Below are positions 35,478 to 44,656 of a DNA stretch of 64,000 nt, piece after piece. The stretch spans positions 579,357 through 643,356 of the forward strand of contig NZ_JGYQ01000007.1 of NCBI RefSeq assembly GCF_000741535.1, read 5' to 3'. The notes beneath the pieces are model-generated. The model saw only the letters and a program-made list of their open reading frames with translations. It searched no databases and was not told the DNA's origin. Both the position numbers and the translations under genes were made by a program. Each line of letters starts with the position of its first letter. Position 1 is the first letter of the stretch. This DNA is from Bifidobacterium boum (GTDB taxonomy: Bacteria > Actinomycetota > Actinomycetes > Actinomycetales > Bifidobacteriaceae).

Positions 35478-37148
35478 TCAGCGCACCGGTGAGGTCGGTT
35501 GGGCACCGACTACCTGCACGAGTGTGCCTTCGGGGCAGTTGTCGTAAATCCACTTCGCGTCGGCCTCGTTCATGTTCACGCAGCCGTGCGAACCATGTCC
35601 GGTCGGATCGCCGGACGCGATGCCGGAAGCGTTCCAGTTGGCGGTGTGGAATCCTTGACCGCCGTTGAAGTAGCTGATCCACTTCACGCCGGGTGTCAGG
35701 TACTGGGAACCGTCGTCGTTGCTGCCACGCATATCCTGGACTTTGTACTTCAGATAGATGAAATAGTTGCCGGGCGTGGTTTCATGCTTGCCGGTTTTGC
35801 CGGTGCACACGTTAAAGGTCTGAACCACTTGGTCGTTGTTGTATACGGTCGCCGTCTGCTTGAAGCGGTCGACGACGATCTTCCATGTGACTTTCTGCTG
35901 CTCTGTGTCGAATGTCGTCACATCACTGGCGACGGTCAACGTGGCGGAACGGTTGCCGCTCAACGCGCTGTACACCTGGTCGGCGACGGTGGCGGTGTCT
36001 TTGATCGCCACGCCGTTCACGCCTTTGGTTTTTGTCATGATGACATTGCCGGACGCATCCACCAGATCGACCTGATTGGTTTTGGTCTGGTTGAGATGCT
36101 GTCCAAGCTCGCTGGCCATATACTCGCTGATGGCCTGCTTGTTGTAAGACACTGCAATAGTGCCTTTTGCCGGGTCGGCGGTCGTGGTAGTCCATGAGGC
36201 GATGGTCGCCGCGGGGATTTTGTAGGTGGTCACGTCACCATTGTTGACGGTGATGGTCAGGGCGAGCCCGGCGTTCGCTTGGTCTGCGGCCTGCGCGGCC
36301 GCGGCTTCGCTGATCGGCATGTCGGTCTGCGTGTAGCTGACGCTCGTGGTGCGGACGCTTCCCGGCTGGTCGATGGCCTGATCCACGGCTTTCGTCACGG
36401 TATCTATGACCGGGGTCTGCCCGCCGCGGCCGGCATTGACCACGAATTTTGAGGACGCGTCATCATACGAAATGGTGGAGGCGATGGCCTGCTGGTCGGG
36501 GGTAATCAGTTTGCCGGTCAGGTATTCACTCAAGGCGAGCTTATCCGTAGTGGCAGCAAGTTTGACGCTCTGCTTGGCGAACGGGTTGATGCGCATGAAC
36601 GGGTTGGCGTTCTTGGCAGACACCAGTTCGGACACGGTCTGCTGCTCGTTCACGGCGACGCCCAAATCCTTCAGCGACGCGGTGACGGTGTTGCCCTGCT
36701 GGTCGGTGACAGTGATTTTGGTGGCGTTGACCGCCTGCTTGACGGTGTCGGCGAGTTGTGCACGGTTCTGTCCGGCGACGGATACGCCGGCGAAAGTGAT
36801 GCCGGGGGCCGCCTTGTCTTGGTAATACCAGCGGGCGGTGAAGAATCCCGCGACCGCAGCGACCACGATTACGCCGAGAATGGACAGCAGCACAATCAGC
36901 CATACGCGCTTATGCGGCGGGCGTAACGCTTGAGCCATCTCCGCATCCGTATCAGCTGCACCGCCATCGGCGACGGCGTACAGCGGAATCTCCATACCGG
37001 AGAGCGTATCGTCGTTGGGTTCCATGCCGCCCATGCCCTTCCAGACATCCCCCGGGGCGTCAGGCTGTGCTGGAATACGGCCGAAATTCGCCATGCTTGG
37101 ACTTCCGGCGCCGTATCGCGACACAAAACCGTCAGAAGTGTTCGTCAC
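35478..37148 (-). CDS. L,D-transpeptidase (YkuD) with PG-binding-4 repeats
   Basis: 556 residues. A cytoplasmic N-terminus of about 80 residues, one membrane helix (VWLIVLLSILGVIVVAAVAGFF), two peptidoglycan-binding-4-like domains (AGVSVAGQNRAQLAD and later VTVNNGDVTTYKI), then the YkuD domain with HTANWNASG and SHGCVNM (H521, C523 as catalytic pair). It makes L,D cross-links in peptidoglycan or anchors proteins to it. A GTG start at 37148 is supported by GAGGAAGG seven bases upstream. It lies downstream of the NudC-like gene on the same strand, with a 125-base gap. Confidence 0.93.
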   Translation of the reverse strand: MTNTSDGFVSRYGAGSPSMANFGRIPAQPDAPGDVWKGMGGMEPNDDTLSGMEIPLYAVADGGAADTDAEMAQALRPPHKRVWLIVLLSILGVIVVAAVAGFFTARWYYQDKAAPGITFAGVSVAGQNRAQLADTVKQAVNATKITVTDQQGNTVTASLKDLGVAVNEQQTVSELVSAKNANPFMRINPFAKQSVKLAATTDKLALSEYLTGKLITPDQQAIASTISYDDASSKFVVNAGRGGQTPVIDTVTKAVDQAIDQPGSVRTTSVSYTQTDMPISEAAAAQAADQANAGLALTITVNNGDVTTYKIPAATIASWTTTTADPAKGTIAVSYNKQAISEYMASELGQHLNQTKTNQVDLVDASGNVIMTKTKGVNGVAIKDTATVADQVYSALSGNRSATLTVASDVTTFDTEQQKVTWKIVVDRFKQTATVYNNDQVVQTFNVCTGKTGKHETTPGNYFIYLKYKVQDMRGSNDDGSQYLTPGVKWISYFNGGQGFHTANWNASGIASGDPTGHGSHGCVNMNEADAKWIYDNCPEGTLVQVVGAQPTSPVR

Positions 37149-37273
37149 GTTGTTGCCTTCCTCTTTTTACTCCCGCCTGATTTTAGCCGCATCATATGAC
37201 CATCGTGGCACTTCCACCCCCGTACGTGGTCGATATCACATTGCTGTCGGATTCGCCGAAATCGGGCACCGGC

Positions 37274-38383
37274 TCACAGTTCGTGACCGTACCATTCCTC
37301 AATCATGTATCGTGCGATGGCGGCTTTGACCGGGGGCGTGACGCGACCGGAGGCGAGTGCCTGCGTATATTCGTCGCGTGTGAACCATCGTGCGTCGCCG
37401 GTTTCTTCGCCATCCACGCGGATGTCCGTGCTTAAGGCGCGTGCCTTGAACGCGACCATGAGGGAGGCGGGGAATGGCCACGGCTGGGACCCCAAGTATC
37501 TGACTTCGCCCAGTTCGATGCCGGTTTCTTCTCGGGTTTCCCTGCGGCACGCGTGTTCGAGGTTTTCCCCAGCTTCGACGAATCCTGCGGATACCGAGTA
37601 CATGGTCGTGGTTTGCCAGGCGTTGTTGTGTTGCAGCAGGAGCCGGTCTTGTGCGTCGACGACGGAAACGATGACGGCCGGTTCGATGCGCGGGAAGAGC
37701 AGACGGTGTCCGTCGTCCTCGTTGGTGCAACGTTGGGCCCATCCGCCCATGGCGGCGGTGACTGGCGCACCGCAGGTCGGGCAGTGGCGTTGGCGCATAT
37801 GCCAGACGCTGAGTGTCGCCGCAGTGGTGGCTTGTCCCGCTTCGCGTGATGAGGCGTGTGGTGCGAATCCGCGCAAATCCACCCAGTCGAACCGTTCCCG
37901 TGCTTGTTGCAGCAATGATGCGGCGGCGTGCGGGCGGCGGGAGGCTCCCGATCCGCTGGTGGCGCCGAACGCGTCGTCGGCGCCTTCGAATGCTGAATCC
38001 GGCACGCCGCTACTGGCGGTTCCGGTGGCGGCCGGCAGTCTGGTCACATCAATGGCGACGACCTGTTCGTCACGAGCACCACCGTAGGAGCCGAGGAACA
38101 TCGGTACGACCTGTGGGTGGGTTGCCAGTTCCGGCAGCACGTAGGCGCCGGGCAGGGTGGCCAGGCGCAGGGCGACGTTCTCGTATTCGGTGAGTGCGCC
38201 TTGGCCTTTGGGAACGGCGATACGGCCGCCGTCGACCAACATGACCGTGGTTTGCGGCGCAGTGAGCACGGATACGAACAGGTCGGGATCTTCCCGGCGT
38301 TCCACCTGATAATCGATGTCTCCTTGCGCCAAGGGCAGGAATGGCAGGGTTTGGGTCAAGGCGAGAGGGGAAAACACGCTCAC
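37274..38383 (-). CDS. nudC: NADH pyrophosphatase-like Nudix hydrolase (NudC-like)
   Basis: 369 residues. The Nudix box is complete: GFVEAGENLEHACRRETREE then TGIELG. A zinc-ribbon-like segment precedes it: CPTCG, then RC, with the usual fourth Cys absent and a His nearby (DGHRLLFPR), as in several actinobacterial forms. SQPWPFPASLM after the box marks the NudC subfamily, which hydrolyses NADH and can remove NAD caps from RNA. A GTG start overlaps the stop of the alpha/beta hydrolase gene (GTGA), so the two are translationally coupled. Confidence 0.9.
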   Translation of the reverse strand: MSVFSPLALTQTLPFLPLAQGDIDYQVERREDPDLFVSVLTAPQTTVMLVDGGRIAVPKGQGALTEYENVALRLATLPGAYVLPELATHPQVVPMFLGSYGGARDEQVVAIDVTRLPAATGTASSGVPDSAFEGADDAFGATSGSGASRRPHAAASLLQQARERFDWVDLRGFAPHASSREAGQATTAATLSVWHMRQRHCPTCGAPVTAAMGGWAQRCTNEDDGHRLLFPRIEPAVIVSVVDAQDRLLLQHNNAWQTTTMYSVSAGFVEAGENLEHACRRETREETGIELGEVRYLGSQPWPFPASLMVAFKARALSTDIRVDGEETGDARWFTRDEYTQALASGRVTPPVKAAIARYMIEEWYGHEL

Positions 38384-39324
38384 TGCTGATCATCCTCGGT
38401 TCGTTCGGTGTCTTGTACGCGTGCCATCAGATCCGCCAATGCCTGGGCGACGGCATGCGGGTGTTCGACCGCGCTGAAATGGCCGCAATCGGGGATTTGG
38501 GTGAATGCGGCGTGCGTATGGGTCATTGCTTCGGCGAGCGGTCGCATCTGGCTGGGCGGGCTGGAAAGGTCGCATTCGCCACTGATCACTGCCGTCGGAG
38601 CGGTGATGGACTCAAGCTGGTCGTTCAAATCCGGGCGTCCTGCGGCCATGCGCTGCCGCCATGCGACACCTTCGGGCGTCTGGGCGTTGATCCAGTCAGT
38701 CATCTGACTGATGAACGCGTCGGAGCGTTTGATGCTGGAATCACCCTCGTTCGGCTGGGCGAAATGCATAACCGGGTTCACGGTGTGGTCGCGCGTGCAT
38801 TGGTCGGCGATGCGCAGACGATTCGCTCGTGCGGCAGCATCATCGGCGGACGCTTTCGTGTCGCATAGGGCGAGTCCGGCGACCATGTCCGGGTGTCGGC
38901 GCTGCATGTCCAGCACCACGTAACCGCCCATGGATAGTCCACCCCAGACCGCGCGGTCATATCCGGCGGTGTTGACGAGCTCGGCGTATGCGTCCGTCAT
39001 GAGGTCCAACGCGTCAAGGTAGGCGCCGTCCGGCGCTTGTCGTCCACTTGCTGCGACGCCGGGAATCGGCCCTTCACCGGCTCCGGGCATGTCGGGCGCC
39101 CATATGGCGAACCGGTCAAGGCCCATGCCGTCCGCGATATCCGCGATCAGGGGCGCGCATGTGTCCCACATATGATGGTCAACGGGGAACGCGTGAACCA
39201 AAATCAGCGGCACAGCAGAACCATCCCGGTACACGGTGTTATGCAGAGTGATGGCCGGCGTGTCCGGTAAGGGCTTGTCTCCTGCCGTCTGCGTGTCCAT
39301 CGGTGTCATCGGTGTGAATGTCAT
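38380..39324 (-). CDS. Alpha/beta hydrolase
   Basis: 314 residues. Alpha/beta hydrolase fold: oxyanion motif LVHAFPVDHHMW, nucleophile elbow WGGLSMGGYV, acid in SGECDLSSPP, and His in DCGHFSAVEHP. No signal peptide. The substrate is unknown; the family includes esterases and C-C hydrolases. GGGAGAA precedes the ATG at 39324. The stop overlaps the NudC-like start. Confidence 0.9.
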   Translation of the reverse strand: MTFTPMTPMDTQTAGDKPLPDTPAITLHNTVYRDGSAVPLILVHAFPVDHHMWDTCAPLIADIADGMGLDRFAIWAPDMPGAGEGPIPGVAASGRQAPDGAYLDALDLMTDAYAELVNTAGYDRAVWGGLSMGGYVVLDMQRRHPDMVAGLALCDTKASADDAAARANRLRIADQCTRDHTVNPVMHFAQPNEGDSSIKRSDAFISQMTDWINAQTPEGVAWRQRMAAGRPDLNDQLESITAPTAVISGECDLSSPPSQMRPLAEAMTHTHAAFTQIPDCGHFSAVEHPHAVAQALADLMARVQDTERTEDDQQ

Positions 39325-39388
39325 CGTTCTCCCATCCTTGAAATCACGTGCAATACGACGTTCGGGGCGATTCGTGTGAAGCGTACGC

Positions 39389-40015
39389 CTACGCGCCTAC
39401 CCATGCGAGGGCACGACGGACGATTTCCCCATACCCGTTGGCCATCTGGTTGATGCAGGTTTGCAGTTGACTGCCATGCACGTCGCACCATTCCACATCG
39501 AGCGTCTCATCCTGCGGTTTGCAGTCACCGGGAATAGGCACCACGTAGCATAAGGCGATCGCATGCTGGCGAGGGTCGTGGAACGGTGAAATGCCGGGAG
39601 TCGGGAAGAATTCCGCCACCGTGAACGGTTGCAAGGATTGCGGCAGGACCGGCAGCGCGATATCGCCCAGATCCTTGGAAATATTGCGGGCGATCGCCTC
39701 CCGCAGCGACTCGTGATACAGTACGCGTCCGGCGATCAGCGTGCGCTCGACCGAACCATCCTCGCTGACGCACAGCAGCGATCCGACGCTGGACACCCGC
39801 CCCAAATCGTCGACACGGACCGGCACAACCACGACGTACGGCATGGGGGTTTCGCGGCGGATACGGTTGATTTCATCGGAGTCCAGCCATCCGGGCGGAT
39901 TGCCGTGCCCTGAGCCGCGGATGAAATCCTCTGGCGTGATATGGTCGAACTCGCCTCTGCGGCGGTTGGCATCATAATCGCCCTCATCTGGCACTTCGTC
40001 ATTCAACACTGGCAT
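39389..40015 (-). CDS. DUF4916-like (Nudix-related) protein
   Basis: 208 residues. The middle section (MPYVVVVPVRVDDLGRVSSV, then ERTLIAGRVLYHESLREAIA) resembles the actinobacterial DUF4916 family, a Nudix-fold relative. A canonical Nudix box (GX5EX7REUXEEXGU) is not visible, so catalysis is doubtful. The ATG at 40015 has GGAG upstream and a GATAAT nine bases upstream; the earlier in-frame start is 16 codons further. It is divergent from trxA. Confidence 0.72.
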   Translation of the reverse strand: MPVLNDEVPDEGDYDANRRRGEFDHITPEDFIRGSGHGNPPGWLDSDEINRIRRETPMPYVVVVPVRVDDLGRVSSVGSLLCVSEDGSVERTLIAGRVLYHESLREAIARNISKDLGDIALPVLPQSLQPFTVAEFFPTPGISPFHDPRQHAIALCYVVPIPGDCKPQDETLDVEWCDVHGSQLQTCINQMANGYGEIVRRALAWVGA

Positions 40016-40189
40016 GTCTCCATTATTATCCAACCCTGTGAATGGCGTGGCGGGTATCTCCAAGCGGAAATTCGGTTCGGCTTTAGGCGGAGAGCGCTAG
40101 ACTTCCGGTAGTGGTGTGCGATGCTTGGAACACCACGCAAGACCGGATTCCGTTCCGCACCGGCGGAACGGCGAAGTGAGGAGCTTATT

Positions 40190-40525
40190 ATGGCAACCAC
40201 CGCAGTGACCACGCAAACGTTCGAGCAGACCATCAACGACAACAATCTCGTGTTCGTTGACTTCTGGGCTACCTGGTGCGGCCCATGCAAGGCGTTCGGC
40301 CCTGTATACGAGAACGCCAGCAATGCGCATCCCGATATCACCTTCGCGAAGGTCGATATCGACCAGAATCAGGAGTTGGCGGCTGCCGCGCAAATCCAGG
40401 CGGTGCCGACGCTGATGGTCGTCAAGGGTGGCAAGGTGATCTTCAAGCAGGCGGGTGCTTTGCGCGCCTCCGATCTGGAGAACCTGATCGGCCAGGCCAA
40501 AGCGTATCAGGCCGAGGAGCACTGA
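40190..40525 (+). CDS. trxA: Thioredoxin
   Basis: 111 residues. Classic thioredoxin: FVDFWATWCGPCKAF with the redox-active CGPC, the cis-Pro motif IQAVPTLMVVK, and the usual length. It reduces disulfides in the cytoplasm. GAGGAG lies just before the ATG at 40190; the longer frame adds 23 residues without support. A strong hairpin terminator follows. Confidence 0.96.
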   Translation: MATTAVTTQTFEQTINDNNLVFVDFWATWCGPCKAFGPVYENASNAHPDITFAKVDIDQNQELAAAAQIQAVPTLMVVKGGKVIFKQAGALRASDLENLIGQAKAYQAEEH

Positions 40526-40592
40526 GGCGTTTTCGTTCTTCTTGGATATCGCCGGTATCCGTGCTGTGGATGCCGACATGATCGATGTTTTG

Positions 40593-40629
40593 AAACCCGC
40601 GGCACTGCTCATGCTGTACCGCGGGTTTT
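40593..40629 (+). terminator. Rho-independent terminator after trxA
   Basis: AAACCCGCGG pairs with CCGCGGGTTT across a 16-base loop, followed by a T, 68 bases past the stop. Confidence 0.75.
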
Positions 40630-40790
40630 GCATTGCGGCGACGACGTTCTGCCGATTCCCCGCGTAGAGAAATCACACAGCGGGTTTCCGGGCGCGTCGC
40701 GATGGTGCGGGACGCCCCCAGGCCTTTGTGCCACAACGGTTGCGCTTACATACCGATACCGCGGGACAACGCTTCCTGCCCCACGCTGAT

Positions 40791-40818
40791 TTGATGTTTC
40801 ATCTCATCGCGGTAATAT
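40791..40818 (+). promoter_or_regulatory. Promoter of the RpfB-like gene
   Basis: TTGATG (40791-40796), 16 bases, TAATAT (40813-40818). Transcription from about 40825 gives a leader of about 100 bases before the ATG at 40927, which is long for this window. Confidence 0.5.
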
Positions 40819-40824
40819 GGAGGT

Positions 40825-40926
40825 TGTGTGCGCAACCCGACGGCGGCAGTGTTGAGCAGTCGGCGACGTGGGGTGTAGCGGTTTACCACCCGTCACACGG
40901 TATCTGTAGGTCGATCAAGGAGCGAC
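40825..40926 (+). promoter_or_regulatory. Structured 5' leader of the RpfB-like gene
   Basis: About 100 bases with a small hairpin GGTTG-TGTGCG-CAACC and a larger stem in which GACG..GGGTG pairs with CCACCCGTC. A ribosome site AAGGAG lies just before the ATG. No known riboswitch class was recognised: the conserved c-di-AMP (ydaO) blocks are absent. Confidence 0.35.
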
Positions 40927-41937
40927 ATGGCTAACCACCGTAAGAAGTCCACTTTCCAAGCGTTGACGAAACGCCAGCGCATCAGGATCATGGCGGTCAT
41001 CGCCTCAGTGGGCATCCTCGCGGGCACCGGTGTCGTATCGCGCAATTATTACGCGGCAGAGCATCATCAGTCCACTGTTACCGCGTATTCGGCGACCGAT
41101 ACTAACGCGCAGGAAGTCTCCCGTGGGACCACGCGCAGCAGCCTTAAGGGCTCCGACGCCGATACCAGCTATATCACCGTCAAGATCAACGGCAAGTCCC
41201 GCGTCGTGCTCGGCAAGGATTTCACGGATGTGAAGTCGGTGCTTGAAGCGGGCAACATCACGCTTGAACCGACGGATACGGTTTCCCCGTCCCTGACCAC
41301 GAAAGTCACCGAATCGACAGTCATCACCATCGAACGTGCGGGCGCTGATTTGGAAACCTCCGATGATGCCATCGCCTTCAACGTGGTGCGTAAGGAAACC
41401 GCCGACCTGCCGAAGGGCACCGAAAAGGTGGAAACCGAAGGCAAGGAAGGCGTGATGGAAACCACGAGCCTCGTGCAGCGTGCCGGTGGCAAAGTGGTGT
41501 CCTCCAACGTGTTCGCATCCTATGTGAAGACCGCTCCTGTCGACAAGGTCATTCTGGTCGGCACGGGCACCACCAAGACGACCAGCTCCAATGCTGCTGC
41601 CGCTGCCAACACGGATATCGGCACCACCACCCCGGTGGGTGAGATGCAGCAGTGGGCACATGATTATCTCATCGCCAATGGCGGGAACGAAGCTGATTTC
41701 ACCGCGACCGTCTACATCATCACGCATGAGTCCGGCTGGCGTGTGAACGCCACCAACGCCAGTTCCGGCGCTTATGGCTTGCCTCAAGCGCTTCCCGGTG
41801 GCAAGATGGCGTCCGCCGGCGCTGATTGGGCGACCAACTATCAGACGCAGCTCAAATGGTTCTGGGGATACTGCAATTCGCGGTACGGGTCGGTCCAAGG
41901 TGCTTATGCACACTGGCTGAAGGCGCACAGTTACTAA
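40927..41937 (+). CDS. RpfB-like secreted muralytic protein (DUF348-G5-transglycosylase)
   Basis: 336 residues. An N-terminal membrane segment (about 20-40), a DUF348-like module (VKINGKSRVVLGKDFTDVKS; TKVTESTVITIERA), a G5-like domain (about 155-215), then a lytic-transglycosylase-like domain with the probable catalytic E268 in ITHESGW and SSGAYGLPQALPGGKM. The layout matches actinobacterial RpfB, which cleaves peptidoglycan at the cell surface. AAGGAG precedes the ATG. A perfect terminator follows, so it is a single-gene unit with its own promoter. Confidence 0.88.
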   Translation: MANHRKKSTFQALTKRQRIRIMAVIASVGILAGTGVVSRNYYAAEHHQSTVTAYSATDTNAQEVSRGTTRSSLKGSDADTSYITVKINGKSRVVLGKDFTDVKSVLEAGNITLEPTDTVSPSLTTKVTESTVITIERAGADLETSDDAIAFNVVRKETADLPKGTEKVETEGKEGVMETTSLVQRAGGKVVSSNVFASYVKTAPVDKVILVGTGTTKTTSSNAAAAANTDIGTTTPVGEMQQWAHDYLIANGGNEADFTATVYIITHESGWRVNATNASSGAYGLPQALPGGKMASAGADWATNYQTQLKWFWGYCNSRYGSVQGAYAHWLKAHSY

Positions 41938-41964
41938 TCATGCTGGTTCATTGAGTGTTGTATG

Positions 41965-41997
41965 ACCGGCACCCGGAGCAATCCGGGTGCCGGTTTT
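41965..41997 (+). terminator. Rho-independent terminator of the RpfB-like gene
   Basis: ACCGGCACCCGG, six-base loop AGCAAT, CCGGGTGCCGGT, then TTT: a perfect 12-bp stem 28 bases past the stop. Confidence 0.85.
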
Positions 41998-42491
41998 GCG
42001 TTGGTGCGTATGGGATTTGTCATCGGTTCCCCGAGGGGCAGTCTGTATCCAAGCCGCTATACCCCGATTTCGGCGATTGAAGTCTCATTCTGCCACTGGG
42101 AAAGCCTCCTTCCTCCCCTGCCCTCGGATGCGTTGCACATGCGGGGCGTTGTGCTCAGTTGTTCTCTTGGTATCTTTTCCTTCACCGTCACTTGTCTGCC
42201 CTCCACGGCGGTGATGTGTCGGGATGAATCACATGTTGCGGAACGGAAACCAAGGGCCAGTGAAGAATCGCCAGCAGAGCGAGACATTAAAAACCGCAGA
42301 ATATCAACAATACGCAATCAGCGCTCAACGCTGACGAGAGAGTATCACGCCGGTATCTTTTCCATACGAAGCGTTTTCGGTGCTGATTTCGCGTGCGTGG
42401 AGGAGCCGGCAGGCCGCCTCACTGATGCTGCTGCGTAAGCAGGAACACATGTGACCCGTGTACGAGTCAGTAGCGGGATGAGCACCCGATT
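41998..42491. other. About 490 bases without a recognised gene
   Basis: Lies between two convergent genes. Frames on both strands are present but lack ribosome sites, -10 elements and protein-like composition; one of them starts inside the terminator stem. No tRNA, SRP RNA, tmRNA or RNase P signature was recognised. The 3' end probably holds the terminator region of the minus-strand gene ending at 42492. An unrecognised small RNA cannot be excluded. Confidence 0.5.
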
Positions 42492-44477
42492 TCACTCAGT
42501 GGCGGAAGCACTTGGGCTCGGGGATTTGGACTGCTGCCCGTCCGACGTGGTGTTACCGTCTGATGGGGTCTGGGCCCCCTGTGAATTGTCTGAATTGTCG
42601 CCGTGTTGGCCTTGTGAATTATTCTGTGTCGTGTTCTCGTCTGTTCTCGGGGTCGACGACGGATAAGAATACCGCCGCTGCGACTGTTGTTGCTGAGCCT
42701 GCTGTTGTGCTTGTACTTGTGCCTGCGCGGCGGAAGCAGCGGCAGCGGCGTCGGCGGCGGCACGCTGGGTTTTGTAGGTTTCCATCGAGTCGTTGACCGC
42801 GTCGGAGGCGCTTTGCAGGTCGGACTGCGCTTTCTGGAGGTCCGCGAGAGCGGGCTTGTCTTTTTTCAGCAGTTCGTTTGCCGCATCGATGGCTGATTGC
42901 AGGGTTGTGCGGGTCTGGTCGTCGGCGACGACACCTTCGCTGTTGGTCATTAGAGTGGTCGCTTCGCTGGTGGAGGTTTTCAGCGTGTTGACCGCGGTAT
43001 CGTAGTCGTTGTTCTGCTTGACGGTGACGCTTGCTTTGACTTCTTTGGCGGCTGCCTTGATGGTGGAGTTGGCTGTGGTCAGTTCGGTGGTGAGTGTCTT
43101 GTTGGTTTCCGCAGCTTTACGCATGGCTTCGGTGCTCATCGAGGTGGAGCAGGTGACGGGCTTGCTGACGGATTTCGCCTTGTCTACCGCGGTTTTGAGG
43201 TGTTCGACGGTCATCACATCGGCTACTTGATCGGCACCGACTTTCTGCTGCGCTTTACTTGTTTTCAGCGTTTTGGCAAGGGTCTCGGATTCTTCTTTGT
43301 AGGCACTGTACGCCTGAGTGCAGCTTGCGTACGCGCTGCTACGGTCACGGTTGGTGCGGATGAGTCCGGTGAGATAGTACAAGCCTGCCGCAGCGGCAGC
43401 AATGGTGATGATGACGAATACAGTGACGATGGCTCGGCTTCTGGCTCGCCCGCCCTTGTTCCGTTTGTCGCCATACGATTCTTCCGGCTGAATGGGCTGG
43501 GAGGCGGCACGCGCGTCTTCTTCGCGGAGCTCTTCGCTTAACGATCCGACAGCGTCATTGGCTGGAGTCGGTGTCTCGGACGTCGTGTGCAAGGTGCGGG
43601 TAGCTGTGGTTTTCACGGCTCCTGGTGCTGCCACGTTCGCTGCAATCGCCGCGGTTCCGGCGACGACGGCGGCGGACGAAATCGGCGTCATGGTTTCCGT
43701 TTCAGCGTTGGCGGTCCGCTCGTGTTGCAGATCGCGCTCGCTTGGGGTGGGAGGTGTCAAGAGGGCCGGCCCAGCAGACTGTCTCACGGGTTGCGTCTGA
43801 GCCGTAGCTGGTGCGCTGTTGTTCAGCGCGGCGGTTTCCGCAATACCGGTATCGCTTGCGGTCTGTGAGATTCCAGCAACAGCAGTAGCACTGGGATCTG
43901 GCTGAACGGCGTTGATTTGCTGGGTCTCGTGCATCCCGCGATCTTGGGCGGCGGCGTTGAGCCATTGTTCGGTTTTTGATTTGGTGGTGTCCTGTGTTGA
44001 AGCTGCCTGCGTGTCCGGCTCCGGTTCGGAAGGCACGAAGGGGGTGAACACGGTTGGGGGGGCTACTTGATTGTCCTGCGCTGCGGACTCATCGGCAGGC
44101 TGCCCTGTTTTGTTCCCAGCATTGTCGTCTTGTTCTGCGTTGTTGTCGAGGAGCGAGCCCCACGTCGGGAAGGTGATGAGTGGTATGTTCCAGTTCGTGT
44201 CGACGATGTCGCCTGGTAGGACACCGGACTCGTTTGCAGTGGGCTGATCCGTGTCCGCGGTATCCTGCGGGGCTTGTTGCTCAAGTGCAGTATCAGCGGC
44301 CTGCGGCGGGGCGGGGATGTCAATGGCGTCATGCAACCCTGCCGGCTCGTCTGACAGTGGTGATGGGACAGGGTGTTGGGTTCCTGCATCGTCCGCCGCG
44401 CTGGGATCACCTCCGGATGACGGGGCGATGGGGAACAGCAGATTGTTGTCCACGGGTTGTTGCTCCTGTCCTGTCAT
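42492..44477 (-). CDS. Large membrane-anchored hypothetical with disordered cytoplasmic part and coiled-coil exterior
   Basis: 661 residues, not recognised. Residues 1-335 are acidic, Asp/Gln/Pro/Thr-rich and probably disordered. One membrane helix (about 346-370, VTVFVIITIAAAAAGLYYLT) follows a basic stretch, so the N-terminus is likely cytoplasmic. Outside are about 200 residues of Ala/Lys/Thr-rich helix with heptad-like spacing, then a Gln/Ser-rich tail (QQQAQQQQSQ). AGGAGGAACGGAG precedes the ATG. It lies downstream of the BY-kinase gene on the same strand, separated by 179 bases, so it may be part of the surface-polymer locus. Confidence 0.8.
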   Translation of the reverse strand: MTGQEQQPVDNNLLFPIAPSSGGDPSAADDAGTQHPVPSPLSDEPAGLHDAIDIPAPPQAADTALEQQAPQDTADTDQPTANESGVLPGDIVDTNWNIPLITFPTWGSLLDNNAEQDDNAGNKTGQPADESAAQDNQVAPPTVFTPFVPSEPEPDTQAASTQDTTKSKTEQWLNAAAQDRGMHETQQINAVQPDPSATAVAGISQTASDTGIAETAALNNSAPATAQTQPVRQSAGPALLTPPTPSERDLQHERTANAETETMTPISSAAVVAGTAAIAANVAAPGAVKTTATRTLHTTSETPTPANDAVGSLSEELREEDARAASQPIQPEESYGDKRNKGGRARSRAIVTVFVIITIAAAAAGLYYLTGLIRTNRDRSSAYASCTQAYSAYKEESETLAKTLKTSKAQQKVGADQVADVMTVEHLKTAVDKAKSVSKPVTCSTSMSTEAMRKAAETNKTLTTELTTANSTIKAAAKEVKASVTVKQNNDYDTAVNTLKTSTSEATTLMTNSEGVVADDQTRTTLQSAIDAANELLKKDKPALADLQKAQSDLQSASDAVNDSMETYKTQRAAADAAAAASAAQAQVQAQQQAQQQQSQRRYSYPSSTPRTDENTTQNNSQGQHGDNSDNSQGAQTPSDGNTTSDGQQSKSPSPSASATE

Positions 44478-44656
44478 CGGCTCCGTTCCTCCTGTTCGTT
44501 TCCATCCCTAGTCATGCGGTTACTCCGTACGGCGTATGTATCTATGGTAAGCCACTGCCCATACCCGGTCACGGTCTGGTCGCATACAAGCGAATAGGGG
44601 CGACGGAAGCAATGCTCCTGTCGCCCCTGGTGTTCACGCATCAGCCTGCGCGGCAA

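Noticed and set aside
40825..40926. c-di-AMP (ydaO) riboswitch
   Set aside because: Expected by analogy with other rpf genes, but its conserved GGGGGA-type and GGGGUGAA blocks are not present.
41962..42438. 158-codon plus-strand frame in the intergenic region
   Set aside because: Its start overlaps the terminator stem of the RpfB-like gene, there is no ribosome site, and the composition is not protein-like.
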